NCBI GenBank assembly: GCA_973895155.1
Contig: OZ316891.1
Coordinates: 18,786,001-18,850,000, forward strand
Source of the DNA: Marsupella aquatica
Lineage: Eukaryota > Marchantiophyta
Length of the DNA: 64,000 bases
Direction: 5' to 3'
The notes beneath the pieces were generated by a model that did not search any database, was not told the origin of the DNA, and worked only from the letters and a program-made list of their open reading frames with translations. Within the stretch, counting starts at the first letter, position 1. Each line of letters starts with the position of its first letter. Below, piece after piece: positions 32,844 through 44,920 of this stretch. The position numbers were made by a program, and so were the translations under genes.

Positions 32844-34352
32844 GACGGGTAGCTTCTGAGATCACTTAGTTGTACAGCAATTTTTGGTTCATAAGATCTG
32901 GCCTCTCTATTGAAGAAGATGGTCTTTGCACATTCTGAGTGGTTGATCCGATGATCGTTACTACTGTTTGTGCATCTTTCATCATGTTGTTAACCTTGAA
33001 TTCAATTTGAGTTGGCCAGCAGACTAGTGAGCAAATTAGCTAATCAAGATCTACTCATATGGCCCGACTGGTGTGAGATGTAAGTGAAGGGTTCCAGAGT
33101 ACTTCGAAGGGTATTGGGTGTGAAGATTTTGATAATAAGACCAATTGAGCGCGCAAGGCTTCTAAGTGATTTTGAGAATTGTAGCATCGAATCAAAGGTT
33201 TGATAAATCCTCGACTCATTTGGATCAAGTTCATTGCTTAATACGGTCAAACCCACCCTTCTGGGAGTTGAGCGTATGGGCATCAGTGGAGAACTGTGGA
33301 GTTAGTTCCACCAGCAGTTTAGGGTAAGAGTTTCACACTGCTGCCGTTGATGTTTGTGAACTGACAGTACCTTGGCAGTGTTCATCTGGAATGTACTGTG
33401 ACCCAGAACTACTCTACTGTTTTAGGTCCTTTTATATCCCACAGACGTCTTGAATGGCGTAGGGAACATGTAATATAATGATGGAATGGGCTGGGTCTGA
33501 AAGGGCTCGGCAGCTCATTGCAGCCAATATACACTACCTCACCATCCTTATCTCTCGGGAGTGAGCTCTGACGAAAGATAATAGCAAAGAACACGGTCCA
33601 ACCCTCTAGTAGCTGAGGTGTGTAGAGGTACCTGCGCGTATAGGATATCTGTCAATATGCACCCCTGGACATCTTTCAAAACGCTAGTCGTGAGATATCC
33701 CCCAAAGCTTAGTGGGCAGGTAATGATCAGACTTTAAGAGCGTGAAGACACTGAACTGCCTTAGTCACGAAACAACTTGTTAAAGCTTGATCTCTGGGAA
33801 AAATATTTCAGAGTGCAAACGTGATAACAGCCGCCATCATGACGAGACAACTTGTTAATCAAGTGAAAACTTTGAGCTATGGGGAAAATAAGTCAGAGAG
33901 ACTACCTTGATAACAGCCAGTAATTCAACAAACTGGAAATCTCAAGAATGGCCCTTCCTGGTAGAATTCAACTGGGCTGATTTTAGAACGGCAGAGCAAC
34001 ACTCTTTTAAGGAACAGAAACAGAAGGGTTTCGTGCTAATACTCAAACGAACTGAAACATAGTGAGGCGAGGATTTCAACCTAGGTTCTTTGAGCATAAA
34101 TGAAAAGCTGGAATCTAAAAGAAAAGCTGTTCCCTTGTTCGAAACACTAAAACTTCCCCATGCACAACCTCGCTCCATCAAATGCTAAAATGCTTGGCTG
34201 AATAATGTACCCTATTTGAAAGGTAAAATAAGTATAGACTACATTCGTATGCACCGTGCACATGTTATACAAAACTCTGACCACTGCTGACTTGTTTTCT
34301 GCTTCCCATTCCACAGTTGTCTTCGTCCCTGTATAGCCTGGTACTGGCAGCT
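32844..34352. other. Convergent intergenic region
   Basis: The plus-strand ELF9-like gene ends at 32843 and the minus-strand methyltransferase ends at 34353, so the 1.5 kb between holds both 3' untranslated regions. No further gene recognised. Confidence 0.5.
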
Positions 34353-37214
34353 TTAACAGAAGCAGAACTTCCATATCTCTCTTACATTTGACGAACCATC
34401 GGCAAAATCTGTAACAAGGCGGCCTTGAAGAACACCTGCCGAGGAACAATTTATGAGAAGCCAGAGTTCTTGTTGAGTCTCCTGAGCCTCTAACTTAGTA
34501 GGTTTGGCTGGCTGTGATCTATGTGAATTCCCTCGGAGCGGTAGACACTCTACAGAAGAGATGTCATCATGCACCAGAAGATTTGAGCAGAATGAATCGC
34601 ATGCTAGTCAATTGTACGAAAGATTCCTCTACCAACACTGCGCATTACCCATGTTGACCCCTTTTTGATATCCTGACGAAATCAAGTTGTTTCCGACAAC
34701 CTGTACTTTCTTGCTCTAGCCATTCTGGTTCACGCTGAAAGCTTTAATTTTCAGAAGGGGCACAAATCAACAAAGTCAAAAAGAAAACTTACTATCCTCT
34801 TCGACCACCTTCTTGAATTGGCGTGTTCCACCGCCAACTCCAAAGTAATGCTTCTTGCCAGCCACAAACAGAACCCCATCTGGTGTCCTCAGACACTGCA
34901 CGTAGGACAAATGAACTTAGAAGTCGGCAACAAAGATAGGTCTAGGGGTGATAGTCGTGAAAGAATCGTGGATTTTCAATCACTTGGTGCAATCAGGGGT
35001 TAAAAACTAGGAAAAAGCGAAAAGATGTACATATTGAAGCAATGGTTGGCATCTGCTGCACTTCACCGGGTTCACACAATGGCCGAAAATGAACAACTCT
35101 AGAAAAAGGACACCATTCCTACGTACAACCCACCTTCTTGATGAGCCTATAAAGCTTTGGCAGTGACTCTAAAGAATAAACCGTCTCGGACATAAGAATA
35201 ATATCATATCCATTTCGACTGGCGGAATGTCCATGAGCTGCCATTGATAACAATGCCTCCATGTTCCCCCAGTCCCCAGCATAATAGTGAACATCAAGAG
35301 TCGATTGAGGTTCTCTTGATAAAACACCATTATGTATATTGGTTCTTTGTTTGGCCTGCAAGATGTTAGCAACAACATTTGGTACTGTAAGGCTTGTCAA
35401 GACCTCAGCATTGAAGTCCTGAAAATGCACAGATGTTGCGCCCTGTATCACAACCAAGCATTGAAGAAGGAAGTTAACCACAAAAACAAGTAGACAGTTC
35501 GAACAAATCAACGTTCCAATCAAAGGGAAGCACAACCTTATGGCACAGAGGCAGCACAATGTACCTAGCTCAAAGACACACTCAATTACAAATACAGCAC
35601 TCAGAAACTGCTCGGTTCACCTGATCGTCTCACCTTTAATAATGCAAAGATGCCCGGGAGTCCATGACCACATCCTAACTGTTAAGACACAAGTTTTTAC
35701 TACATTAGTACCCAAATTCATTCATGCTTGTAAGCTGCGAGGAAGAGAAAAATGAGCATCACCAAGTCTTTTAGCCCTCAGGATACCGGTGAGGCTTGAA
35801 GGTAAGGACAGGAGTCTCCATATACCTCTAATACTCGCTTGTCTTGAAAAGATAGCTGGCCATCCTTTATTTCTCGCATCAAGAAATTGACTAAATCAAT
35901 AGTACACTCCCAGAGCTTCAGTCCTCCTACAAAGCAATCGTTTACACATTAGGTTGTTATGAGAGTTTCTCTCTAACCGAAAATCTGTCCTTGACTCCCA
36001 GTTGTCACTGTGAAATAAGGAAACCGTGAGGGTTGGCTTCAGCGCAGAATATGAGGCTCTAGAGTCCCCCAAGTACCTTCATACTTCCCGGGAAGGAGAT
36101 CAGTCTTGCCTACACCAATTACTTTGGCGATGCTCACTCTACCCTGAAGCAAGCACGAACTAAAGTCAAGATATGCGATCCTGGGAGCCTGCCTGGGCAG
36201 AGTTCTGTGAATTATTGACACATCTGCAGGGAGGAAGTCCTGCACAGGCATACACCTACCTTATACTGACTCTTGAGTGCAGGAAGAAGGTGGCAAAAGT
36301 CAAGGTCGTACATGGCATTGCAGTTTAACCTAAGGTGAATCGATGCTGTGTGTTTACTGTTCTTACTCTAAGCAAAGTAAATCCATTTTGGAAAACGACA
36401 GGATCCGTTGGGAATGCCGTGACTGTCTCAGCCTGATGCAACCACCACGACAAACCCATCAGGCGTCTCGTAATCAGTGTGCACATAAGCGCGACGAGAT
36501 ATAATCCCTTTCCAAAACATGAAAACAGCACAATGACATTGGAGACCAGACAGTGGATTGATCTTATTGGAGAAAACCAAACCTCGTTGGGGAAGACTTC
36601 TATAGGCGGCGGCAGGAGTGTTTCATTTTCATCACCGTCGCCAGCCAAAGGCTCGTTCTTCTCAAGTTTCTGGATCAAACACTGCGATGTCAACTCAGGC
36701 ACCGAGGAATGTACCACATCTGGACGCCTCTCGGGGCTTCGTTCCACAACTGCAGAATTGAGCTGGGAAGGCTCCAACTGTCAATTCTATTCATTAGTAT
36801 CTAAGACGAGAGTCTCATTAACTCTTATCCAATTTCAAGAGGAGAATAAGTTTCGATCCCTCTGTTTTTTCTGATGTGCATGGAATTGGACAGCTGTGAG
36901 AAACAGAGAAGGGAGAAACAAAAGCTATCTCTCCGTGCCGCCCTGCCCAGATTGAGTGACATCCTCAACCCAAGCCTCCCTGGATTGGGTTGAGTCCTTC
37001 TGAGTTGTGAAGTTCAAAGCATTTGTCAAGTATATCAGGCAAAATGTGAGGGTAATCAGTAAGATGGAAACAAATATCAGGGAGAAAACAAAACCGAAAT
37101 CCAAGCACACAGAAAAACAGACGGGTGAAACCGCACCTGCTGTGATTCCTGCGCAGTGGCAGTGGGAGCGGCGAAGTTGAATCGGAAGACAGAAGTGCCT
37201 TCGTCCTTCATCAT
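34353..37214 (-). CDS. HPM1-like: METTL18/HPM1-like protein-histidine N-methyltransferase
   Basis: Eight exons on the minus strand: 37214-37137, 36777-36583, 36239-36077, 35926-35826, 35678-35634, 35442-35134, 34895-34793, 34435-34353; 358 residues, all GT-AG. The start MMKDEGTSVFRFNF carries the FxFNF opening common in the family. The SAM-binding motif I reads KRVLELGCGHGLPGIFALL (about residues 175-193), followed by VHFQDFNAEVL (post-motif acidic residues), DIILMSETVYSLESL, and the C-terminal VLFVAGKKHYFGVGGGTRQF. The yeast and human members methylate a histidine of ribosomal protein uL3 (RPL3), tuning translation. One exon is only 45 nt and encodes the core of motif I, so its splicing decides activity. 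Either of the two adjacent ATGs (37214 or 37211) could be the start. It is divergent from the saposin-like gene. Confidence 0.88.
35634..35678 (-). other. 45-nt microexon encoding SAM motif I core
   Basis: The exon encodes LGCGHGLPGIFALLK in phase 0, between acceptor ...TTAACAG and donor GTGAGA. Because its length is a multiple of three, skipping would keep frame but remove the glycine-rich cofactor loop. An alternative acceptor four bases downstream (TTAG) would break the frame. Confidence 0.75.
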
Positions 37215-38610
37215 TCCTGCTTTCTGCGTCAATTGCGCACCTCTCCGTCCCGACCTCTTATGAGCTGTTGGGATTTCTGATCAACATAATTTGGCAAGGT
37301 TCTGCCTGTGTATTTGCACCAGTTTCCCACATTGACAATGTATCGGAGAGATGGGCACGCGTTTGGGCCTGGGACCATCCTTATCTACCATATTAGGTGA
37401 GTTCTAGTCTCTCCTGTGGTGAGTTTGTGTGTGTGTGTAGCAACTAAATCCAAATCCAAACGCTACAAATGCACACAAGTGAATCAATTTCTCGCCTTCC
37501 CATCAAGCTCACCTGGTTCCTCCTTCTGCCATTCATGTGTTCTTACTGGGCTTGAAACTAGGCATGAAACAGGCAAAATACATGGAGAAGGGCAGACCAG
37601 TCATAAGCTTGGATCGGAGGCCTATTTAAATCCTTATTCTTTCTAAGCTTGTATGGGTTCTATATTAAAAGTAGCCCAATACTTGGGCACATGACATGTT
37701 GTCTAGAGTAAATGATGTTGAGTGGAAGTGTTGCCCAAGACAAATGAGCTGATGAGGGAGCTCAAGCACAAGGGAGATGGTCAGGGATTCGGCGAGTGAG
37801 CCTGGCAACTGAATTTCAAGAAGTGCGCGAGCTGGAGGGAGAGTGATGGGTTGAGCATGGAACACCTTTAGGTGCATTGCATTGTTAGGAGAAAATGTCA
37901 CCATAATTGAGTGGCCAGGGAAAATTCACCCCAGACATTGACATCTTGTGATCAAACCATGAGAAAGAAAGAGTGAGATTACTTGTTAGAGTGATTAGGT
38001 AGATTAGATAGATAAGCTTGGATTAGATGTCTTATTCCAAACCTTTTCTTTCTAAGCTTGTATTGGATAGATATTAACATGCATAATGTTTCTCCTTATG
38101 CCTCTTCTCACGCCTTGATGGCCCAACTATAACCCGCGTGATAAATCTAAGTCAAGTTAATGCGGTCCAACACCAAAACATAAACCAATACAATATATTT
38201 ATGATTTACAAACTAAGTGATTTGAACGACATGTGTCTTGCTTTATGTTCTGGTTGTACGGTTGACAGATTTAACGCGCAGTCCAACACTACTCAAACCA
38301 AGTGGATTGCCACAGACTGCTAGCTTGTGGCAGTCCTGCACTCCACAAGCTAGCAGGACATAACCTACTCAAACCAAGTGGATTGTCACTCTTTCTATTT
38401 GTTATTTTTTCTGCCATTGTTTTAATCTATGTCAAACCCAATGTACTGTCTGACAAACCCATCTTCAGCTCTCATTCAGTATCAACTCACTTACCTTAAT
38501 GCATGAAAGACCAGGTTGGCACACAACAGTCCATTGCTGCAACCCTAGCTTCACCATCTCACTCTCTCTAGTGCCCTTTAAATGTGGCCAATCACGTTCG
38601 AGATGCCTTA
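37215..38610. other. Divergent intergenic region, promoter side of the methyltransferase
   Basis: No gene. A short duplicated segment, TACTCAAACCAAGTGGATTG, occurs at about 38289 and 38368; with the reversed TAGCTTGTGG words between them this hints at a small rearranged repeat. Confidence 0.4.
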
Positions 38611-38614
38611 ACAA

Positions 38615-38811
38615 CGTTGGAATGTCACTACAGCTGAGCGTCTTAAACTGTTTGGTTTTGGGTCCAGTCACTGTCACATAGGTTGTATTGGAATTAAAGT
38701 GGCAGACTTGCAAATAGATCTGAGTGTCACTACAGTTGAGCGTCTTAAACCTTTTGGTTTTGGGTCCAGTCACAATCACACAGGTTGTACTGGAACTAAA
38801 GTGGCAAACTT
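38615..38811. repeat. ~104-bp tandem duplication
   Basis: A unit with TGTCACTACAG(C/T)TGAGCGTC, GGTTTTGGGTCCAGTCAC and AAAGTGGCA(G/A)ACTT begins near 38623 and again near 38727. The end of the second copy was used as the target of the retroposon insertion at 38812. Confidence 0.85.
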
Positions 38812-39189
38812 TTTTTTTTGCCTCAAAAGAACCAATTGAATTACATTCAAAAAGCCAACATACAACAGGGGTGGCCCACAAAGGGGGTTGGCACCCAGGT
38901 AGACCCAAAGGTCATTCAGCCACAAAAGCCGGGGGGGGGCCGGCACCAGGGAAGAAGCATACCCAGAATGGGAGCTAAACTAGAAATTCAACAACTGCAG
39001 AAGGAGCGATAAAACTCCCAAAGACAGGCCACTGAACACGAAACTGGCAGGGTACCCATCAATGGATCCATGATAGAGTCGCTAAAAATTATCGGCCTAA
39101 CCTGCAGCATAGCTCCTCAACCTGAACACAGAGGGGATTCATGGTGGTGGTGGGGGGTGGAACTGGTGGCACTTGGAGTAAGAGACTTC
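38812..39189 (-). mobile_element. 3'-end retroposon (truncated LINE or SINE) with 13-bp target duplication
   Basis: AAGTGGCAAACTT is present at 38799-38811 and 39190-39202, flanking 378 bp. The insert begins with a poly(T) run on the plus strand, that is, a poly(A) tail on the minus strand. The insert lacks a reverse transcriptase or a clear pol III promoter, so it is either a 5'-truncated LINE 3' end or an unclassified SINE. Variable-length target duplication plus poly(A) shows target-primed reverse transcription. Confidence 0.8.
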
Positions 39190-39202
39190 AAGTGGCAAAC
39201 TT

Positions 39203-39719
39203 GCAAATAGGTGCTTTACTACTTTCAACCAAAGTCAAAAACTCATACTTTCCTGCAGGGAATTCCTTGCAGCCCTTCAGAGTTGAAATTCCCTAATAGG
39301 GTCACTAAGAGGAATTTCACTACAGTACCAATTTATTCATTAGTGAATTTATTGAGCGGAGTTCCCGAGTGGACGGCGATCAGAGCTTCTCAACCCATTT
39401 GACCGTCCACCGATATTGTACTGTAGTATTTATTCTGGTAAAACGGTGGGTTCATTACACGCTAGACAAGGTTTTATGGAATGGAAGCAGAGGACACCAC
39501 ACGGTCTGCACGATTAGGCACGACTGTAATTAAAACGCGAGCGAATGCTGGATGGACTGTGAAGAGTCTCCAAACAATGAAAGGAAGTGAGCTCTGTAGA
39601 TGAAATACCAATAATTTTGTTTTTCGTGCTAGTTTCATCCGAACTGATTTGCATGCACATGAGGGTTAGGTTCTTGGCATTCTTTCTCCTTTCTTCGAGT
39701 AGATCGGGTGGGATAAATC
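39203..39719. other. Probable promoter and leader of the saposin-like gene
   Basis: No coding region. I found no TGACGTG motif like that upstream of the TIN1-like gene. Confidence 0.35.
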
Positions 39720-42700
39720 ATGGCGAGGAATTGCAGGTTGCTGCTGCAGATTGCCCTATTGCTTGCAGTGCTCTTTGTGGGGCAGTATGGATCGGAAGCC
39801 AAAGCGCCCACAAAGAATGCTGTCACTGCAAGGAAGGAGGACGTCAAATACATCAAATGTGGAGTTTGTGAGGAGATTGTCAAGCAGCTGCACCGACAAG
39901 TGAAGAAGAAGAAGGAGAAACTAGCTCCCAAGAAGGTACTGGTCACACTGTCTGCAGAACAGAGGCCAAGATCTGACTTACTTGAGTAGTTTCAGCGATT
40001 GGACATCTGGCCCATCAGAATGTCTTCGCTCTTTTCTGTCAACATCTCGTCCCATTTTGTTTTCACTCTGGGAGTGCAAATATTACAATAAAAGGATTCC
40101 GTGAGGAGAGGATAACGTAAGAAACGAAGGAATATTTAAGAACGTTTTCCTTTCTACCCTAATTTGATTGATCTCTGAGGACCGTTTCGACTCTTCGAAA
40201 GCCCTTCTCAGCTGCCAAATGTGGCACTGTACTGAGAAATGCATGGGTTCCTACAATTTACTCGGCAGCATTATTGCTAGCCATTCGCCTGGTTGAAGGC
40301 GAGGTACAGTAGCGCTTCCAGGTCTTGCCGTCCAAGGAGTCAAGTCACCAAGCGCTATGGATTACGAAACGATGAATGAGAGACTGGAGCTGAGACGAGC
40401 GGTATCCGCCCAAGCACCCACAACTGGAGGGAAGAAACTGTAGTCAGACTTCTGTCATCTGAGTTGGAATGCTTTTTCATGTGAACACTGAATTTGCGAA
40501 GCTCCTTGCGGCCAGTCGTGTTCAAATGAATATTTGACAACTGTTTGCTTCCGACCTCAAAGAAAGAAGGAGATCCCGGAATGACCGTTACAAGTATGTC
40601 AAGATCTGAAAATGATGTTGACAATTGATCTCTGTTACCATTCTTACGTTAAGCTCTTCTACGGGATTGAATAAAAGGATCATTTCCGTAGTTTCTGAAG
40701 TCGTAGCGCAAAGGCGTTGGCATACGCTTGCTTTGAAAATAAAGCGTCAGGGGGTTGTCAGAACCGTTCTAAAAACTCTTCTACGATGCGAATGTCGAGT
40801 CGTGGCTCAGTTCTTGTTACTGGTAGTTCCCAGAGCCCATGTCCAGTCACTCAGCTTCGGGAGTTTTGTCTTCTACCGTCAGGTTTCATTGAGCAGGCCG
40901 ACCAAAATTTACACAATTTTTCGAAATCCGTCTGTATTGCATCAACTCTTAATGTCGTGCTTTTTTCAAGTGGAAATAGTATCAAATGTTTGTGCATCTA
41001 GTTCACTAAGAATTGGATCTCATTCCTCGTAGAACAAATCTATCCTAATTGTGCCGGAGAGGACTCTAGTAGGAGACTTAGAAATTTCTGAGCTTCAGAA
41101 CTTTGTCATTCCCAGAAAATTTACAATTTATTTTCTGAATAGCAATAGGCAGATACATCAGGGGCCCTCCAGGTTTTTCTGAATGTGTTTTCTATAATAT
41201 AATTACTAGTCGGGCCGGTTGTCCTTCAATGATGGTGAATGTTACGATCTTGAGTAGAGTTCTGAAGCACAGCTGGAGCAGGAGACTGATAGTGCCTTCG
41301 CTGATGTTTCATTTGTGCAGCTCACCGAGTTAGACATCATTGACCTCGCAGAAAATATCTGCAATATAAAGAAAGAAGAGGCGGATTGGCTGATGTACCT
41401 TGACATTGTCGAAGATGGACCAAGGCTTAAGGTAACGTGTATGTTTTGTTGGATCCTTGGACGGCTATCAATTCTTAGCATGTTCTTTGTCAGGCATTAT
41501 ACTTTCCCTGAGGGGTGAAACTCATTGTGCAGAGTCCGCGTTGTGGTTTAGTTGTCACATACAGAAAATTGGGGGATGTTGTGCGGAAAAGACGTTGGGA
41601 TTGGAGTGCCGCGTTATAAAGTTCAATCATAATTAATTTGGTTGAATATTTTCGCAGTTGGTCGAGCACGATGAGGAAGGAGAATGCAATTCAGAGTGCA
41701 AGACAATTGAGCGTGCTTGTCAAGAGGTCAGCACCTTCGCAGTTAACATCAAATTATTCCATATTACACTTGCATGTATTATAGAATAGAATTGACACGA
41801 CGAAGTCCGACCAAGTGCTGGCCGTTGACCTTGCTCGAATTCCAAGTAGGATCTGCCAGTTTTGGTGCCCGAGCAGTCATTGACTCTGCTGAAAGTATCT
41901 TACCAGAAGGCCGACTTAAGATGCTGCGCAAGTTCGAGCTGTACCTATTCAAGTGATGCACACATGTGGGCGTCGCCTCTGACCTGGCGTAAAATATCTT
42001 GCAGGTGATGGGTGACCACGATACAGACGTAGCTGAGTTCTTATACAGAGGGGATGCACAGCGATCGGCTCTATCAAGGTTTCTTTGCAAAGATTTAAGT
42101 AAGGCTTGTGTTGGCAAGCCTCCAGCAGTTCCACAGGTGCGTCTGGTTCCCACCCTGGGGAAGACTGTTGTCAAAGAAGATTTTGTTGAAACAGTTCAAC
42201 CTACAAAGGAAACTTTAGTTATTTTTCTCGAAGCCTGATCAGTCCCCAGTAATGGAAGTACAGTCAATGAAAGGATGGAAGAGAGAATCAAGGTAAAGTC
42301 CTGCCTAAGTGCACCAGTGGTAGGAAGAAATGATTGCCAAGTTTTACCGTGTTGCCATGTCTTCTTTGATCCTTTTTATGTCGAGTTTGGTTATCAAAGG
42401 AAACCTGAAATAGCTCAGGTAAGATGGGCGATGGTCGTGGCTTTTTCCTAGGTTCTCGTCGTTATTGCAGTACTTTAATCATGGTAGACGTGAACGAAGT
42501 GAATTAAGGCGAAGTCGTAGATTTGCCAGTAAAAGTCCGTTTCAAAGACTAGATTTTATTGGATTCGAGTTACAGTAGATTTCTATGGAATTAGCTGTTC
42601 TGTTGCACTTCGTTTTTGGTTCAATCCGCTTATCAAATGGTTTTGGTTTTCATGTGTGCAGGACCGGGTACCTGGAGAACCTTTTCTCCCAAAGCCGTCT

Positions 42701-43568
42701 AAAGATGCTGAAATGGCAAAACTTATGCGGTCAATGGGGGTAAGCATATACTGTAAACGCCATACCTAGACACGATGGGTGGACATGTACGGTAGTTTTC
42801 TTGACCACTACCAAAAGTAAACGGACGTCTCATAGTTAGTCATTTGTTGTGAAAACTTAAAGAGGATCTATGATTCTGAGTTGGACTGCCCATTCTCTCT
42901 TGATGGATTGTTTGTGCAGGACATGCCAGGAGCACCTGGAATGCAGATGTTTTCTAGAGATCAACTTCAAAATGGGGGTTTGGGTATGGGAGATGCGGAC
43001 GATGAGGATGATGACGACGATGATGATGAGGTATGAATTTGCTCCGAATTTCAACTGGTGGATCTAGCGAGCCATACACTTCAGTTGGCTGGGTGGCTAG
43101 GACGCATAGGTGCTCAGCATCTGTGACTAGTTGTATATAAACTTTCTCTGGGGTTGCTTCTTAGAACTGCCTTTTCGGTCGCTCTGCTTCGTATCACCTG
43201 TGGTTGTGCAAATTTGAGCTAACAGTTGTAGCTGGTGCTAAGTGGGAAATTACTTTCTCTCACACTGTATATTTTGGGCTGAATGCCGAATCGTGTGGTG
43301 CCATGTAACGTATGCATTTTCCTCTTTGACCCAGGAGCAAGCCTCAGAGGCTCCTACTGGCACAGGATTGGTCGATCAAGCTCAGTTGGTGCTCGGGAAG
43401 CTGAAGTCTGCGGTGCAAAGTGCTGTGAACTCTGCAGGTCACCATGTCAGTAAGTTGTCTAGTCAGGCTAAGAAATGGTGGTATGGAACCAAGAGCTCCT
43501 CCAAAATAAAATCGTCCAAATCGGCTTCCAAAGCACGATCACAGAGGGCAACCAAATCGGAGCTGTGA
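39720..43568 (+). CDS. MIR-interacting saposin-like (TLR4 regulator/canopy-type, DUF3456) ER protein
   Basis: Seven exons: 39720-39935, 41321-41431, 41658-41726, 42005-42136, 42662-42739, 42920-43030, 43335-43568; 316 residues, every junction in phase 0. A signal peptide (residues 1-27, LLLQIALLLAVLFVGQYGSEA) precedes the saposin-like domain with paired cysteines (YIKCGVCEEIV; ENICNIKKEEADWL; EGECNSECKTIERACQE; FLCKDLSKACVGKPP), then the plant-typical DRVPGEPFLPKPSKDAEM and MPGAPGMQMFSRDQL segments. An acidic run (DADDEDDDDDDDE) and a basic Lys/Ser-rich tail follow, without a KDEL signal. Animal canopy proteins are ER co-chaperones for client receptors; the plant members are little characterised. 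Intron 1 is by far the longest (1.4 kb). Cysteine spacing and the conserved motifs make the family call secure. Confidence 0.88.
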
Positions 43569-44059
43569 CTGGCCAAGCTAGTACGAATTTTAATTAGTTC
43601 AGTCATTGTTTGAGTAGCTGACCATGAGGCACCAATTTTCCATCGATTGAGCATTTGTAGGTTGGTCGTCCGATCTTGTGCGTCAATTATTTTGTTAAAG
43701 AATGAATCCCAAAATGTTTCTTTGTCCAAGATCTTTTTGTCGTGGAAGGATTTGCGGTCTAGCTTTCGTAATGTGCTTCATCTACCTCTTGTCAGATACA
43801 CACAAAGCAAGTGCTGAAAATAAACTGGTTTTCTAGGAATCAATCGAAGAAACAAAAATTTGAAGGAACCGAGCTTGGTGAGTTGTTCTAGACACTTCAT
43901 TCCTGTCGGTCCATCTGTCCATCCGCAGGGAGGAACAACAGGCAACCGGGGAAATATGCAACACGCCCCCAGCTGCTGTAGTATGACCAGTCTCTTTAGT
44001 GGAAATGTGATGAACTTCCCACCCCCCTCCCGCAATAAAATTAAACAGAAATCCCCCTC

Positions 44060-44920
44060 CGTACATTGTATAAAGCATTACTATGAGCCAATGATGCTTT
44101 TTTGGTGATTGAACCAGAATTACATTTATAAAGCATTACATGGGCCACTTTTGCTTTCTCGGTAAATCAGAGCTCCAACTCCCCACAATTTCCACGAACC
44201 ATTACTTTTTCAATAAGACTGCCGAGAGATGGCACAACTCCCCACAATTCCTACTTACCATTGGATTTCAATGGACTGTCGAGAGATGGCTCACAGGTAT
44301 TGCTTTATGCAGGGCACAGCACTCATGAAACTGCGAGAATTGCACAGTACTCGTGAAACTGGGAGAATTGCACTCGATGCCTCCAGTAGAGTCTCAATAT
44401 ATGACAGGAATGCTCGATTCCCTCTGTACTTACTACGAGCCTCAGATGCTTTTTCGGTGCCTGAATTACATTTATAAAGGATTACTTCACCGATGCTTTT
44501 TCAGTGACTGAATTACATTTATAAAGCATTACTATGAGCCACTCATGCTTTTTCGGTGACCATAAATCAATTTACAACTCGCTGCAAATCCTACTTACTG
44601 TTAGATTTGAATACTGTTGGGAGGGGCAGAGTCCCCCGCAACTCACCGTTAAATCTCAAATGATTGTCTAGAGGTGGCACAACTCCCCACAATTCCTAAT
44701 TACTACTAGATTTCAATAGACTGTCTAGAGGTGGTTCGCAGGCAGTGCTTTATGGACGGCAAGGGTTCTCATGAACCTGGGAGAATTGCACAGTAGTCTC
44801 ATGAAACTCGGAGAATTGCACTAGATGCCTCCCCTAGCGTCTCAAAATTCACCAGGAGTGCTCGACGCCTCCCGTAGCATCCCCAAATTGAGCAGGAGTG
44901 CAGTATTCTAAAACACCGGA
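44060..44920. repeat. Higher-order direct repeats
   Basis: Several words recur in the same order about 430-440 bp apart: GGCACAACTCCCCACAATTC (near 44231 and 44678), GGATTTCAATGGACTGTC/AGATTTCAATAGACTGTC, GGGAGAATTGCACAGTA, and GAATTGCACT(C/A)GATGCCTCC. A second unit, AATTACATTTATAAAG then CATTACTATGAGCCA and ATGCTTTTTCGGTGA, occurs around 44070, 44125, 44465 and 44513. No gene is visible in the repeat. Confidence 0.8.
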
